This document shows, in pieces, positions 16,325-24,550 of a stretch of DNA of 45,618 bases. The notes beneath the pieces were generated by a model. It searched no databases, was not told where the DNA came from, and was given only the letters and a program-made list of their open reading frames with translations. The DNA is from Ilumatobacter sp. (lineage in GTDB: Bacteria; Actinomycetota; Acidimicrobiia; Acidimicrobiales; Ilumatobacteraceae). Location: NCBI GenBank assembly GCA_018666235.1, contig JABJAB010000083.1:1-45618 (forward strand). Direction: 5' to 3'. The translations under genes were made by a program, and so were the position numbers. Every line of letters starts with the position of its first letter. Within the stretch, counting starts at the first letter, position 1.

Positions 16325-17760
16325 CAGCTCACCCCAACCGGGCGACCTTCGTCATAACCGGACGAACTCTGCACTCCGACCACGGCTCGTTCTTGGAACG
16401 CCGGGATCGAAGCGGCCCCCGCGTAGGTACACGCCGACCGCAGCCCAGCGACAATTTGATCGATGATGTCCTCGACACTCGGACGCTCAGGATCGAGATA
16501 CATCCGGGAGGTGCTGATGCCTTCCTCGAACAACTCCTTGCGGGCTCGATCGAACGAGCTTTCAGCACGGGTGCGGTTCTTCACCGCACGGTTCGACGCC
16601 ATCCCGAAGCTTTCCTTATACAGCCGCCCTTCCGGATCACGGAGCGTGTCGGCAGCTGATTCGTAGGTTCCAGCAAGCCAGGAGCCAAACATCACGTTGG
16701 CGGCACCACCCGCGAGCGCCAGCGCCACGTCGCGCGGGAACCGCACGCCACCGTCTGCCCAGATGTGCTTGCCCAGCCGGGCTGCCTCGGCAGAGCATTC
16801 CAGCACGGCGGAGAACTGTGGCCGGCCCACTCCTGTCATCATCCGAGTCGTGCACATCGCACCTGGGCCCACGCCGACCTTAATGATGTCGGCACCGGCC
16901 TCGATCAGTTCGCGGGTTCCGTCGGCAGTGACGACGTTGCCAGCGACAATGCATGCGTCGGGCAGCGCCGCCCGCACCGCTTCGACCGCGCGCAGCGTTC
17001 GCGTCTGATGGCCGTGCGCCGTGTCGATGACGAGCACGTCGGCGCCCATCCGGGACAGTTCAGTGGCACGCGCTGCGGGGTCACCGTTGATTCCAACTGC
17101 GACGCCGACCAGCAGACGACCTTCGGCATCGACCGCTGGGCGATAGATCGTCGATCTCAGCGCGCCCTTCCGCGTGATGACCCCCAGGAGTCCCCCGTCG
17201 TTGCTCGCCGGATCAACTACCGGTGCCACGTTCAGGCGCATCTCTTCGAGTTGGTCGTATGCGGTGGCAGGATCGACGTCCGGATCGACGATGTGCAGGT
17301 TGCGCGTCATCACCGCGTGCAACTGGGTGAAGCGGTCGACGCCTTCCTGATCGTGTTCGGTGAACACGCCCACCGGCTTGCCGTCGTCGACAATGACGAC
17401 CGCGCCATGCGCTCGCTTGTGGATCAACGACATGGCATCACCGATCGTCGCATCCGGACCCAGGGTGATGGGAGTCTCAAAAACGGGGTGGCATTGCTTG
17501 ATGTAGGCCACGACTCGGCCGACGACGTCGACAGGAATGTCTTGCGGCAGGATCGCTATCCCGCCGCGTCGAGCGACCGTTTCAGCCATGCGCCGTCCCG
17601 CGACAGCGGTCATGTTTGAGACGACGAGTGGGATCGTTGTTCCGATGCCGTCCGGAGTCGTCAGGTCGACATCCATCCGTGAGGCCACATCGGACAAGCT
17701 GGGGACCATGAAGACGTCGCTGTAGGTCAGATCGTGGTCAGGTTCGTGAAGGAGGCGCAT
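16321..17760 (-). CDS. guaB1: GuaB1 family IMP dehydrogenase-related protein (probable GMP reductase)
   Basis: A 479-residue TIM-barrel protein of the IMPDH/GMPR family with an internal CBS pair (about 95-205). The N-terminus (HDLTYSDVFMVPSLS) and length match the actinobacterial GuaB1 group. The mycobacterial member has been shown to act as a GMP reductase, returning GMP to IMP. The catalytic cysteine is Cys303 in GVGPGAMCTTRM. The CBS pair suggests purine-nucleotide control. It heads the operon with cmk and the plsC-like gene. About 40 nt of leader separates a TATCGT box (17801-17806) from the ATG. It is divergent from an alpha/beta hydrolase gene. Confidence 0.93.
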   Translation of the reverse strand: MRLLHEPDHDLTYSDVFMVPSLSDVASRMDVDLTTPDGIGTTIPLVVSNMTAVAGRRMAETVARRGGIAILPQDIPVDVVGRVVAYIKQCHPVFETPITLGPDATIGDAMSLIHKRAHGAVVIVDDGKPVGVFTEHDQEGVDRFTQLHAVMTRNLHIVDPDVDPATAYDQLEEMRLNVAPVVDPASNDGGLLGVITRKGALRSTIYRPAVDAEGRLLVGVAVGINGDPAARATELSRMGADVLVIDTAHGHQTRTLRAVEAVRAALPDACIVAGNVVTADGTRELIEAGADIIKVGVGPGAMCTTRMMTGVGRPQFSAVLECSAEAARLGKHIWADGGVRFPRDVALALAGGAANVMFGSWLAGTYESAADTLRDPEGRLYKESFGMASNRAVKNRTRAESSFDRARKELFEEGISTSRMYLDPERPSVEDIIDQIVAGLRSACTYAGAASIPAFQERAVVGVQSSSGYDEGRPVGVSW

Positions 17761-17800
17761 GGGTCACTCTCGATTCGGGCACAGCGTGCAAGGCGGCATC

Positions 17801-17806
17801 ACGATA
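17801..17806 (-). promoter_or_regulatory. Possible -10 box (TATCGT) of guaB1
   Basis: TANNNT hexamer about 40 nt before ATG 17760. A GAGAG sequence 5' of the ATG may serve as a weak ribosome site, so this start is not leaderless. Confidence 0.3.
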
Positions 17807-17811
17807 CGGCC

Positions 17812-17817
17812 TAGGGT
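17812..17817 (+). promoter_or_regulatory. Putative -10 box (TAGGGT), leaderless start of hydrolase
   Basis: The hexamer ends 9 nt before ATG 17827. No Shine-Dalgarno is present. Confidence 0.45.
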
Positions 17818-17826
17818 GGCCGCTGC

Positions 17827-18546
17827 ATGGGATCAGTGGCGCTGGTACACGGTTGGGGTGGTTCGTTCGCAACCACCTGGCAACGAAGTGGGTTGACCGC
17901 GTTGCTCGAAGACGGCGGCAAGGAGGTCGTCGGTGTCGACCTGCTCGGGCATGGTGCAGCACCGAAACCGCATGACCCGGAGGCGTACAACGACCTGACC
18001 GCCCGCGTCTTCGATGCGATTGACGCTGCCTCGCCAGACGAACCGATCGAGGCAGTCGGATTTTCGCTCGGAGCAATCACATTGCTGCGAGCGGCAATCG
18101 CTCGTCCCGATCGTTTCAGCCGCCTGGTGTTGGCGGGAATCGGCAAGAATGTGATCGAGCGAGATCAGGAAGGTGCGACGCGCATCGTCGAGGGGCTCGA
18201 GAGCGTCATCGAGAGCGGTGAGGCGACGCCCGCAGTTCTCGCCGACATGGACCACACGGCTCGGCTCTTCGTGCAGTACGCCCAGCAGCCTGACAACGAC
18301 ATCGTTGCGTTGGCCGCTGTCATGCGTCGTGCTTCAGCCGGCGAGCTTGATGCGACGTTGTGCTCCGCAGTCACCTGCCCGGTACTCATCGTGGTCGGCG
18401 ACCAGGACTTCGTCCATCCTGCTGACGAGTTGGCGTCGTGGTTTCCGCAGGGCCAATGCGAGACGTTGCGCAATGTCGACCACTTTGCCACGCCGGAGGC
18501 GTTCGGCTTCTTCGACGCCACACTCGAGTTCCTCGACGCGATCTGA
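17827..18546 (+). CDS. Alpha/beta hydrolase
   Basis: A 239-residue alpha/beta-hydrolase. The oxyanion hole is VALVHGWGGS, and the nucleophile elbow GFSLGA places Ser80. The acid is probably the aspartate in VVGDQDFVHPADE and the base His in NVDHFATPE. The compact cap resembles MhpC/BioH-type esterases, but the substrate cannot be named. The following sua5 gene starts 3 nt after the stop, so the two probably form an operon. Confidence 0.88.
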   Translation: MGSVALVHGWGGSFATTWQRSGLTALLEDGGKEVVGVDLLGHGAAPKPHDPEAYNDLTARVFDAIDAASPDEPIEAVGFSLGAITLLRAAIARPDRFSRLVLAGIGKNVIERDQEGATRIVEGLESVIESGEATPAVLADMDHTARLFVQYAQQPDNDIVALAAVMRRASAGELDATLCSAVTCPVLIVVGDQDFVHPADELASWFPQGQCETLRNVDHFATPEAFGFFDATLEFLDAI

Positions 18547-18549
18547 GCC

Positions 18550-19461
18550 GTGTCGCTCCTCTCGACCGACGTCGGTCGTGCCGCTGAGGTACTTCGCGCC
18601 GGAGGTCTCGTCGCCGTTCCCACCGAAACGGTCTACGGGTTGGCAGCCGATGCGTCGAATTCTGCTGCCGTTGATCGGATCTTCGCGGTCAAAGGGCGTC
18701 CAACGGGTCATCCGTTGATCGTTCATCTCGCCGATGCCGATGACCTCGACACCTGGGCTGACAACCCGGCACCGATTGCACGCACGCTGGCAGATCTCGC
18801 GTGGCCGGGTCCCCTCACGTTGATTGTGCCTCGATCTTCGCTCGTGCCTGATGCGGTCACGGGCGGGCGCGACACCGTGGGCCTACGCGTGCCGTCACAT
18901 CCGGTCGTCCGCGACCTGCTGCGACGAACTGGGCTTGGCATCGCTGCGCCCTCAGCGAATCGATTCGGTTCGGTCAGCCCGACAACGGCGGAGCACGTCC
19001 TGGCAGACCTCGGCGACTACCTCGACCCCACACGCGACCTCATCCTCGACGGCGGTCCGTCGACCATTGGCGTCGAGAGCACCATCGTCGACACCACTGT
19101 AGATCCGCCACAACTGCTTCGTGCCGGGCCGCTGACCGAGGAACAGATCGGGGCACTCGCGACCGCATCGGGCCCCTCGCGAGCCAGCGGCATGCTGACA
19201 TCGCATTACGCACCGCGCTGCGAGGTACGCCTGGTCGATCATCCAGACGATGCAATGGCACTGCGCGCAGGAACGCCCGGTGCACGCGTGCTTGACCTCA
19301 CCGGCGATCTCGTGGCGTACGCCCGGCTGCTGTATGCCGAGCTGCGATCAGCCGACGACGAAGGTGTTCGGGTGCTGATTGCCGTGTTGCCCGCGCCAGA
19401 GGGACTGGGTCTTGCGATCCGGGACCGCCTGGAGAAGGCCGCTGCCCCTCGCCCACGCTGA
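18550..19461 (+). CDS. L-threonylcarbamoyladenylate synthase (Sua5 type)
   Basis: Makes threonylcarbamoyl-AMP from threonine, bicarbonate and ATP, the first step of t6A37 tRNA modification. The 303-residue protein has the YrdC domain (AVPTETVYGLAADA, IFAVKGRPTGHPLIVH, SPTTAEHVL, STIGVESTIVD). About 100 further residues begin at the SGMLTSHYAP linker, as in the longer Sua5 form rather than TsaC. The C-terminal domain is somewhat shorter than in archaeal Sua5. The GTG start lies 3 nt after the upstream stop. TsaB, TsaD and TsaE are not in the window. Confidence 0.94.
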   Translation: MSLLSTDVGRAAEVLRAGGLVAVPTETVYGLAADASNSAAVDRIFAVKGRPTGHPLIVHLADADDLDTWADNPAPIARTLADLAWPGPLTLIVPRSSLVPDAVTGGRDTVGLRVPSHPVVRDLLRRTGLGIAAPSANRFGSVSPTTAEHVLADLGDYLDPTRDLILDGGPSTIGVESTIVDTTVDPPQLLRAGPLTEEQIGALATASGPSRASGMLTSHYAPRCEVRLVDHPDDAMALRAGTPGARVLDLTGDLVAYARLLYAELRSADDEGVRVLIAVLPAPEGLGLAIRDRLEKAAAPRPR

Positions 19462-19520
19462 GGGCATCACCTGATCCTCGCCACGACATCCTCACGGCCT
19501 CGCGGCGGCAGCACCTCGCG

Positions 19521-20048
19521 TTACCGCCAGTCGTAGCGGTTCAGCTGGTCGATCCAAGTGTCACGCACCCGTTCGATGTCCGGGACCGGCTGTCCCGTCT
19601 CATTTGCCAGCGTGATACTCACCGTCGACGCACCAGCGTCGGGCACAAGTTCCAAACGGCACCAGCAGGGAGTCGGCTCGTGGAGATGCGTGTCGAGCCG
19701 GTAGGGCGGGTCGTCGTCGAGGACCTCGCCGATCCAGCTGGACACCACCAGCAGTGCTTCGAAGGTTTCGACAGGGAGTGCCTCGACGGTGAACGACGGA
19801 ACATCTCGTGACACGCCCGTCGGCTCGTCATGGGGTTCGCTGGCCGACCGGTCGACGGACGCCACTGCCGTGACGCGGTTGGCGATCTCCTGCAGCGCCC
19901 GACCGGCAGCCTGGTTGATCGAGCGCATCATCTCGGCATCGCCGCCGGCGTCAGGATGATGCAGTTTGGCGAGGTCGCGACGCGCCGTTCGGATCGCCGC
20001 AGGGGACGCAGTGTCATCCAATCCGAGCACCGCGAACGGATCGCTCAT
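19521..20048 (-). CDS. J-domain protein
   Basis: A 175-residue protein with an N-terminal J-domain of about 60 residues. FAVLGLDDTASPAAIR begins it and the HPD tripeptide that activates Hsp70 ATPase is at residues 31-33 (LHHPDAGGD). After a short linker, a C-terminal domain of about 95 residues (ALPVETFEALLVVSSW, EPTPCWCRLELVPD) has no resemblance I recognise; it is too short for the substrate-binding domains of true DnaJ and has no zinc fingers. It starts inside the xylulokinase stop (4-nt overlap). A specialised DnaK co-chaperone is the simplest reading. Confidence 0.83.
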   Translation of the reverse strand: MSDPFAVLGLDDTASPAAIRTARRDLAKLHHPDAGGDAEMMRSINQAAGRALQEIANRVTAVASVDRSASEPHDEPTGVSRDVPSFTVEALPVETFEALLVVSSWIGEVLDDDPPYRLDTHLHEPTPCWCRLELVPDAGASTVSITLANETGQPVPDIERVRDTWIDQLNRYDWR

Positions 20049-21466
20049 CGGTCGCGCAACGCGGCGTAGCGTTCGCGGAGCGTCTCGTCCGACGCGGAGC
20101 GTTCCACAGCGATGCCCTCCCCGAGCCCCCAGCGACGCTGAATCACCGCGTGATCAACCTGCTCGAACACTGCTGCTGCCTGCACCGCTGCGCCGGTCGC
20201 GACAGCTTGCTCAGCCTCGCTGAGGACCACCGGCGCGTCGATCATCGCAGCCATCACCTGCTGCACAGCCTGCGAGCGTGCCGCCCCGCCCGTCAGGAGC
20301 ACCCGGCCGTCGAGCTGGGTGAGTTGACGAAGTGCGTCGAGCCCATCGAGCAGACCGCAGGTGACACCGTCGACGGCAGCACGGGCAAACTGCTCGCGGG
20401 TGATGTCGCTTCGAATGCCGTCCAGCACTCCGGTGGCTTCAGGACGATTCGGCGTTCGCTCGCCATCGAAGTACGGCAGCAGCACCGGTCCGCCCGGCTC
20501 CGCCGCAAGCGCGAGTCGGTCGAACTCGGCGTGCTCGACACCAAGGAGATGGCGGATGGCATCCAGCACCTTTGCCGCATTCGACGTACACACGAGCGGC
20601 AAGAAGCGGCCGGTCGCATCAGCAAACCCGGCGACAGCACCCGTTGGATCGGCGGTCGGCGTCTTCGAGACGGCGTAGACCGTTCCCGACGTTCCGATCG
20701 AGATCACCGCATCGCCTGGTCCCAGCCCGACACCGAGGGCACCGGCCATGTTGTCCCCAGTGCCGGGAGCCACGACCGCGTTCCCGCTGGCCATCCACTG
20801 TCCAGCGGTCTCTCGTGGACCCAGAACATCGGGCACAACAGCGGCCCAGTCGCGATGCGCATCGATCAACTCGAGCACGTCCCATCGGTACTCCCCTGCG
20901 GCTGGGGACCAATACCCCGTGCCTGACGCATCGCCTCGATCAGTGGTCACTCGACCAATCGGCGCGCCCGGCGTGATTGATCCTGTCAGCCGCGCCGTGA
21001 GGTAGTCGTGCGGCAACATGACCCTGGTGACACGCTGCCAGGCATCAGGACGGCATCGCTGCAGCCAGGCCAGCTTCGTGACCGTGAAGGCCGCCACCGG
21101 AACGCTGCCGACCGCGTCGGCCCACGCGGCGGGTCCGCCGAGCCGGATGTTGAGGTCGTCGGCGTCGGGAGCGGACTCGGTGTCGTTCCAGAGTTTGGCA
21201 GGGTGCACGGGAACGGCGTCTTCGTCGAGAGCAACCATGCCGTGCTGCTGCCCGGCCACGCTGATTGCTGCAACCGTCGGCGCGCCCGCCTCGGCCCATG
21301 CGGCGTTGAACGCCGTCCACCAGCTTTCGGGGTCCTGTTCGCTCACTGGCGCGACGACCGCTGGATGTGACGCAGACGACGAGGCCATCACCTCGCCTGA
21401 TGCAAGATCTCGGATTTCGATCTTCGTCGACTGCGTGGACGAGTCGACACCGGCGATGAGGGGCAT
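20045..21466 (-). CDS. xylB: Xylulokinase (FGGY carbohydrate kinase)
   Basis: Phosphorylates D-xylulose for entry into the pentose phosphate pathway. The 473-residue FGGY kinase opens with AGVDSSTQSTKIE (phosphate-binding loop). ISVAGQQHGMV, KLWNDTES and TVTKLAWLQ are characteristic of XylB rather than glycerol kinase, and ISIGTSGTVYAVS and LTGGAARSQAVQQVMA come from the C-terminal ATPase half. No xylose isomerase or sugar transporter is adjacent, so the physiological sugar is less certain than the family. A TAGATT box ends 6 nt before the ATG. It is followed without gap by the J-domain gene. Confidence 0.82.
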   Translation of the reverse strand: MPLIAGVDSSTQSTKIEIRDLASGEVMASSSASHPAVVAPVSEQDPESWWTAFNAAWAEAGAPTVAAISVAGQQHGMVALDEDAVPVHPAKLWNDTESAPDADDLNIRLGGPAAWADAVGSVPVAAFTVTKLAWLQRCRPDAWQRVTRVMLPHDYLTARLTGSITPGAPIGRVTTDRGDASGTGYWSPAAGEYRWDVLELIDAHRDWAAVVPDVLGPRETAGQWMASGNAVVAPGTGDNMAGALGVGLGPGDAVISIGTSGTVYAVSKTPTADPTGAVAGFADATGRFLPLVCTSNAAKVLDAIRHLLGVEHAEFDRLALAAEPGGPVLLPYFDGERTPNRPEATGVLDGIRSDITREQFARAAVDGVTCGLLDGLDALRQLTQLDGRVLLTGGAARSQAVQQVMAAMIDAPVVLSEAEQAVATGAAVQAAAVFEQVDHAVIQRRWGLGEGIAVERSASDETLRERYAALRDR

Positions 21467-21472
21467 GTGAGA

Positions 21473-21478
21473 AATCTA
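21473..21478 (-). promoter_or_regulatory. Putative -10 box (TAGATT), leaderless start of xylB
   Basis: The hexamer lies in the 23-bp gap after the nitroreductase stop and ends 6 nt before ATG 21466. xylB may therefore have its own promoter. Confidence 0.45.
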
Positions 21479-21489
21479 CGCGGCAAGAT

Positions 21490-22161
21490 TTAGGCGGGCG
21501 CGATCCAGGACGGAGACGTGCCCCATTCATCGTCGAAAACGATCTCGCCCACGGGCTTGCGTTTGAGCGGTCCATGCCTGCCTGCTGGAACCCCGAGGGT
21601 GATGCACGCGGAGAGCGCCGCGCTGTCGGGAATCCCCAGCATCAACCGCAACTCGTCTTCCACGCCCAGGTGCCACATCGTCAACGCGCCGCCGTAGCCG
21701 AGCGCTCGAGCGGCGAGAAGCAGGTTTTGACACGCCGGGTAGACCGACGCTCCTTCGTACGGTCCGGGGGCTCGATACCTCTCCAGGCAGACCAGGATCA
21801 CGACGGGAACCGATTCGAAGTGATCGACAAAGTGCTGCATCGAGTCTGCGAAGCGGCTGGGACGGTAAGCCCGCTCGCCCTCGGTTCCGGCGCGTTTGTC
21901 GTTCCAACCGTCTCTGAACGACTGGCCAAGCAGCGACTTGGCGGCTCTGGCGTTTCGGCCATCGCGCAGCACCAGGAATCGGAATGGTTGCCGGTTCGAC
22001 CCGGAGGGTGCCCGACCGGCGTGCCAGAGAATCTGTTCGAGGTCGGCGTCGCCGACCGGATCATCGGTGTACCGGCGAATAGCGCGTGTCGTCGCGAGCG
22101 CCTCCAGTAATCCAATGTCGTCGAGGACCTGTGGACGGCCTGTCGGCGCACTATCTGCCAT
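21490..22161 (-). CDS. Nitroreductase family protein
   Basis: A 223-residue FMN-dependent oxidoreductase of the nitroreductase superfamily. TTRAIRRYTDDPV and the GRAPSGSNRQPFRFLV segment bind the FMN phosphate. ASVYPACQNLLLAARALGYGG and CITLGVPAG are the usual later motifs. The natural substrate is unknown; members reduce nitroaromatics, quinones or flavins. ATG 22161 (MADSAP) overlaps the crotonase stop by 11 nt. The frame stays open for 16 codons more, but that part lies within the upstream gene. It belongs to the crotonase-nitroreductase-xylB-J-domain run. Confidence 0.88.
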   Translation of the reverse strand: MADSAPTGRPQVLDDIGLLEALATTRAIRRYTDDPVGDADLEQILWHAGRAPSGSNRQPFRFLVLRDGRNARAAKSLLGQSFRDGWNDKRAGTEGERAYRPSRFADSMQHFVDHFESVPVVILVCLERYRAPGPYEGASVYPACQNLLLAARALGYGGALTMWHLGVEDELRLMLGIPDSAALSACITLGVPAGRHGPLKRKPVGEIVFDDEWGTSPSWIAPA

Positions 22162-22981
22162 GAAACTCAGGATCGCGCTTTTCCATGAATGCCGCCACAC
22201 CTTCGGCAAAATCGGCGGTCGACAACAGCGGCAACAACTGGAGATAGACGTGGTGCACGTTCTGCTCGAACGTCTCGGTCTCAGCAGCGCGCATCATCCG
22301 CTTGATGGCACGCACTGCAAGTGGTGCGTTTCCCGCGATTTCAGCGGCGAACGCAGCTGCGCTCGCCGCAAGGTCGGCAGCGGGAACGACCTGATTGACG
22401 ATGCCCAATTCGAGCGCCTCTGCAGCGGTGATCGTGCGTCCTGTGAACGCCAGTTCCGCCGCCTTGGCGTAGCCCACCATTCGAGGCAGGAGCCACGTTC
22501 CGCCGCTTTCGGGAACAATGCCACGCTTTGCGAACCCGGAGTTGAGCTTGGCGCTGTCCGCCGCGAGACGGATATCGCAACCCAACGCCAGGTCGAGTCC
22601 GTAACCGGCGGCGCCACCGTTCAGCGCGCAGATGGTTGGCGTGTCAATGTTGTGGAGCACCATGGGCGGTGCGTTCCGCATGTCGATCTCACCAGGCGGG
22701 CTTGTTGACGCACCTTCGGACAGGCTACCCAACCCGCCTTTCGGGCCCGCCATTTGGGCCTGCAAGTCGAGCCCCGCACAGAACGCCCTGCCCGCGCCCG
22801 TGACAATGATTGCGCGCACCTGGCGGTCGGTGTCTGCATCGATGAGACGTTCGCTGATCTCACGCAACATCCGCGGCGAAATCGTGTTCATCCGTTCAGG
22901 GGCATCCAACGTCAATGTCGCAACGTGACCATCGACGTCGTAGCGGACCTCGGCACTGGATTCATCCGATCTTGCAGACAT
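22151..22981 (-). CDS. Enoyl-CoA hydratase/isomerase family protein
   Basis: A 276-residue crotonase-fold protein acting on acyl-CoA thioesters. The two oxyanion-hole regions are TGAGRAFCAGLDL and NGGAAGYGLDLALGCD. IVPESGGTWLLPRMVG carries the glutamate position used for hydration. A hydratase is likely but not proven. The open frame runs 5' into the antisense of the livK repeat, which is clearly noncoding here. Among possible starts, ATG 22981 has a TACTGT box 6 nt upstream; ATG 23008 (nine residues longer) has neither box nor Shine-Dalgarno. Confidence 0.9.
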   Translation of the reverse strand: MSARSDESSAEVRYDVDGHVATLTLDAPERMNTISPRMLREISERLIDADTDRQVRAIIVTGAGRAFCAGLDLQAQMAGPKGGLGSLSEGASTSPPGEIDMRNAPPMVLHNIDTPTICALNGGAAGYGLDLALGCDIRLAADSAKLNSGFAKRGIVPESGGTWLLPRMVGYAKAAELAFTGRTITAAEALELGIVNQVVPAADLAASAAAFAAEIAGNAPLAVRAIKRMMRAAETETFEQNVHHVYLQLLPLLSTADFAEGVAAFMEKRDPEFHGR

Positions 22982-22987
22982 CAAAAG

Positions 22988-22993
22988 ACAGTA
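22988..22993 (-). promoter_or_regulatory. Putative -10 box (TACTGT), leaderless start of crotonase gene
   Basis: The hexamer ends 6 nt before ATG 22981. It overlaps the region of the opposite-strand livK promoter. Confidence 0.5.
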
Positions 22994-22997
22994 CTGC

Positions 22998-23027
22998 TTG
23001 GCATTCATGGTCGACGAGGCATAACAT
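22998..23027 (+). promoter_or_regulatory. Putative sigma-A promoter of livK (TTGGCA-18-TAACAT)
   Basis: The -35 like TTGGCA (22998-23003) and -10 like TAACAT (23022-23027) are 18 bp apart. They leave a leader of about 55 nt that ends in a strong GGGGGAG Shine-Dalgarno. This gene is a clear exception to the leaderless pattern. Confidence 0.5.
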
Positions 23028-23090
23028 CCACTGTTACCTACAGAGCGAGGGCATTCGGTCCGCGCCCAAACAGGGGGAGAATTAATCAAC

Positions 23091-24470
23091 ATGCAGAAAT
23101 CACGCGTAACGCGCGTCGGTTCGTTGCTCGTTGGTTTGACACTCGTTGCCGCAGCTTGCGGTAGCGATGACGACGAAGCGACCACCACCGATGCACCCGC
23201 TGAGACAGAGGCACCCGCCGACACCGAGGCACCCGCCGACACCGAGGCACCCGCCGACACCGAGGCACCCGCCGACACCGAGGCACCCGCTGACACCGAG
23301 GCTCCGGCCGCCGGTGGATCCGATGGCATTCTTCGTCTGGGCGGCATCCTGCCCGAGACGGGCAACCTCGCCTTCCTCGGACCGCCGGAATTCGCCGGTG
23401 TCGAAGCAGCTGTCGCTGACGTGAACGCCGCTGGCGGCGTGCTCGGCGCAGACATCGAGTGGCTTCCGGGCGACTCGGGTGACAACGGTGAAGTGGCCAA
23501 CGCCACGGTCGACCGCCTCCTCGCAGAAGACGTCGACGGCTTCATCGGAGCAGCAAGCTCCGGCGTGTCGCTGACCGTGATCGACAAGATCACCCAGGCC
23601 GGCAAGGTCCACTTCAGCCCGGCGAACACCTCGCCGACCTTCACCGACTACGACGACAACGGTCTGTACTTCCGTACCGCACCGTCCGACGTCGTGCAGG
23701 GTGCAGCACTCGCTGACATCATGATCGCTGACGGCGCCGCCTCGGCCACCTTCCTCGTGCTCAACGATGCCTATGGCACCGGCCTGCTCGAGTTCACCCA
23801 GGGTCCGTTCGAGGCCCAGGGCGGTGTGGTCGACCTCGCCGAGATCTATGACCCGAAGGCTGAGAACTTCGACGACGTCGTCGCGAAAGCTGTGGACGCT
23901 GGTTCCGACGCCATCGTCATCATCGGTTTCGACGAGACCTCAAAGATCCTCACCGGTCTCATCGAGAACGGCGTCGGCCCGGCTGACAAGCTGATCTACG
24001 GTACAGACGGCAATATGGGTAACGCTCTCGCAGCTGCGTTCGATGACCCCACGGTCCTCGCTGGCATGCGTGGCACGCTCCCGGGCGTCGACGTTGATGG
24101 CGAACTTGCGGACTTCCGCGACAAGCTGCTCACTGTCGATCCTGAGCTGCTCGACTTCTCGTACTCCGCCGAGTCGTACGACACGGTCATCATCATGGCA
24201 CTCGCTGCAACCGTTGCTGGCTCGGACGATGGCGTGGCCGTCGGCGCGGCGATCAACGACGTGACCCGTGGCGGCGAAAAGTGCACCACCTACGCCGACT
24301 GCCTCGTACTCGCCGAGGCCGGCACCGACTTTGACTACGACGGCGTTTCTGGCCCGCTCGAGTTCCGCGACGAAGGTGAGCCCACCCAGGCCTCCATCCT
24401 CATCCTGGAATTCGACGAGACCGGCACCATCGTCGTCAAGGGCGCCGTTCAGGGTTCGGTCGAGGTCTGA
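23091..24470 (+). CDS. livK: Branched-chain amino acid ABC transporter substrate-binding lipoprotein (LivK-like)
   Basis: A 459-residue periplasmic-binding protein of the HAAT family, exported and lipid-anchored. The N-terminus has basic residues, a hydrophobic core, and the lipobox VAAAC (Cys at about residue 23). A linker of six near-perfect APADTE repeats (about 35-70) spaces the domain from the membrane. The Leu/Ile/Val-binding fold follows (GGILPETGNLAFLGPPEF, ASSGVSLTVIDKI, FSPANTSPTFT). The ligand could be amino acids, amides or urea; sequence alone does not decide. The start has a GGGGGAG ribosome site. Its permease and ATPase genes lie downstream on the opposite strand, converging on a shared terminator. 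Confidence 0.93.
   Translation: MQKSRVTRVGSLLVGLTLVAAACGSDDDEATTTDAPAETEAPADTEAPADTEAPADTEAPADTEAPADTEAPAAGGSDGILRLGGILPETGNLAFLGPPEFAGVEAAVADVNAAGGVLGADIEWLPGDSGDNGEVANATVDRLLAEDVDGFIGAASSGVSLTVIDKITQAGKVHFSPANTSPTFTDYDDNGLYFRTAPSDVVQGAALADIMIADGAASATFLVLNDAYGTGLLEFTQGPFEAQGGVVDLAEIYDPKAENFDDVVAKAVDAGSDAIVIIGFDETSKILTGLIENGVGPADKLIYGTDGNMGNALAAAFDDPTVLAGMRGTLPGVDVDGELADFRDKLLTVDPELLDFSYSAESYDTVIIMALAATVAGSDDGVAVGAAINDVTRGGEKCTTYADCLVLAEAGTDFDYDGVSGPLEFRDEGEPTQASILILEFDETGTIVVKGAVQGSVEV
23193..23300 (+). repeat. In-frame 18-bp tandem repeat (six units) in livK linker
   Basis: Unit GCACCCGCCGACACCGAG, encoding APADTE. Units 2-5 are identical at every base; units 1 and 6 differ slightly. Because 18 is a multiple of three, copy-number change alters linker length without a frameshift. 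Confidence 0.95.
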
Positions 24471-24508
24471 TTTATTCAGCACCTTGCTGATCTTCTGATC
24501 AACAACTG

Positions 24509-24546
24509 AAAGGGCCCGGGGCTTGCGCCCCGGGCCCTTTGGTTTT
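24509..24546 (+). terminator. Strong intrinsic terminator of livK
   Basis: A perfect 14-bp stem (24509-24522 and 24527-24540) rich in G and C, closed by a TTGC loop and followed by GGTTTTT. It ends livK. The other strand has a weaker T-tail, but the same hairpin could also stop transcripts from the convergent liv operon. Confidence 0.93.
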
Positions 24547-24550
24547 TCAG

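Noticed and set aside
23193..23300. Regular repeats resembling a short CRISPR array
   Set aside because: The units are contiguous without spacers and encode an in-frame linker.
22982..23644. Upstream extension of the crotonase frame
   Set aside because: The extension is the complement of livK, including its repeat (read as a serine/alanine/glycine/valine repeat). The crotonase fold begins after ATG 22981.
24509..24546. Riboswitch or attenuator between livK and the convergent operon
   Set aside because: The hairpin with T-tail lies after the livK stop and fits a simple intrinsic terminator; no gene follows on that strand.
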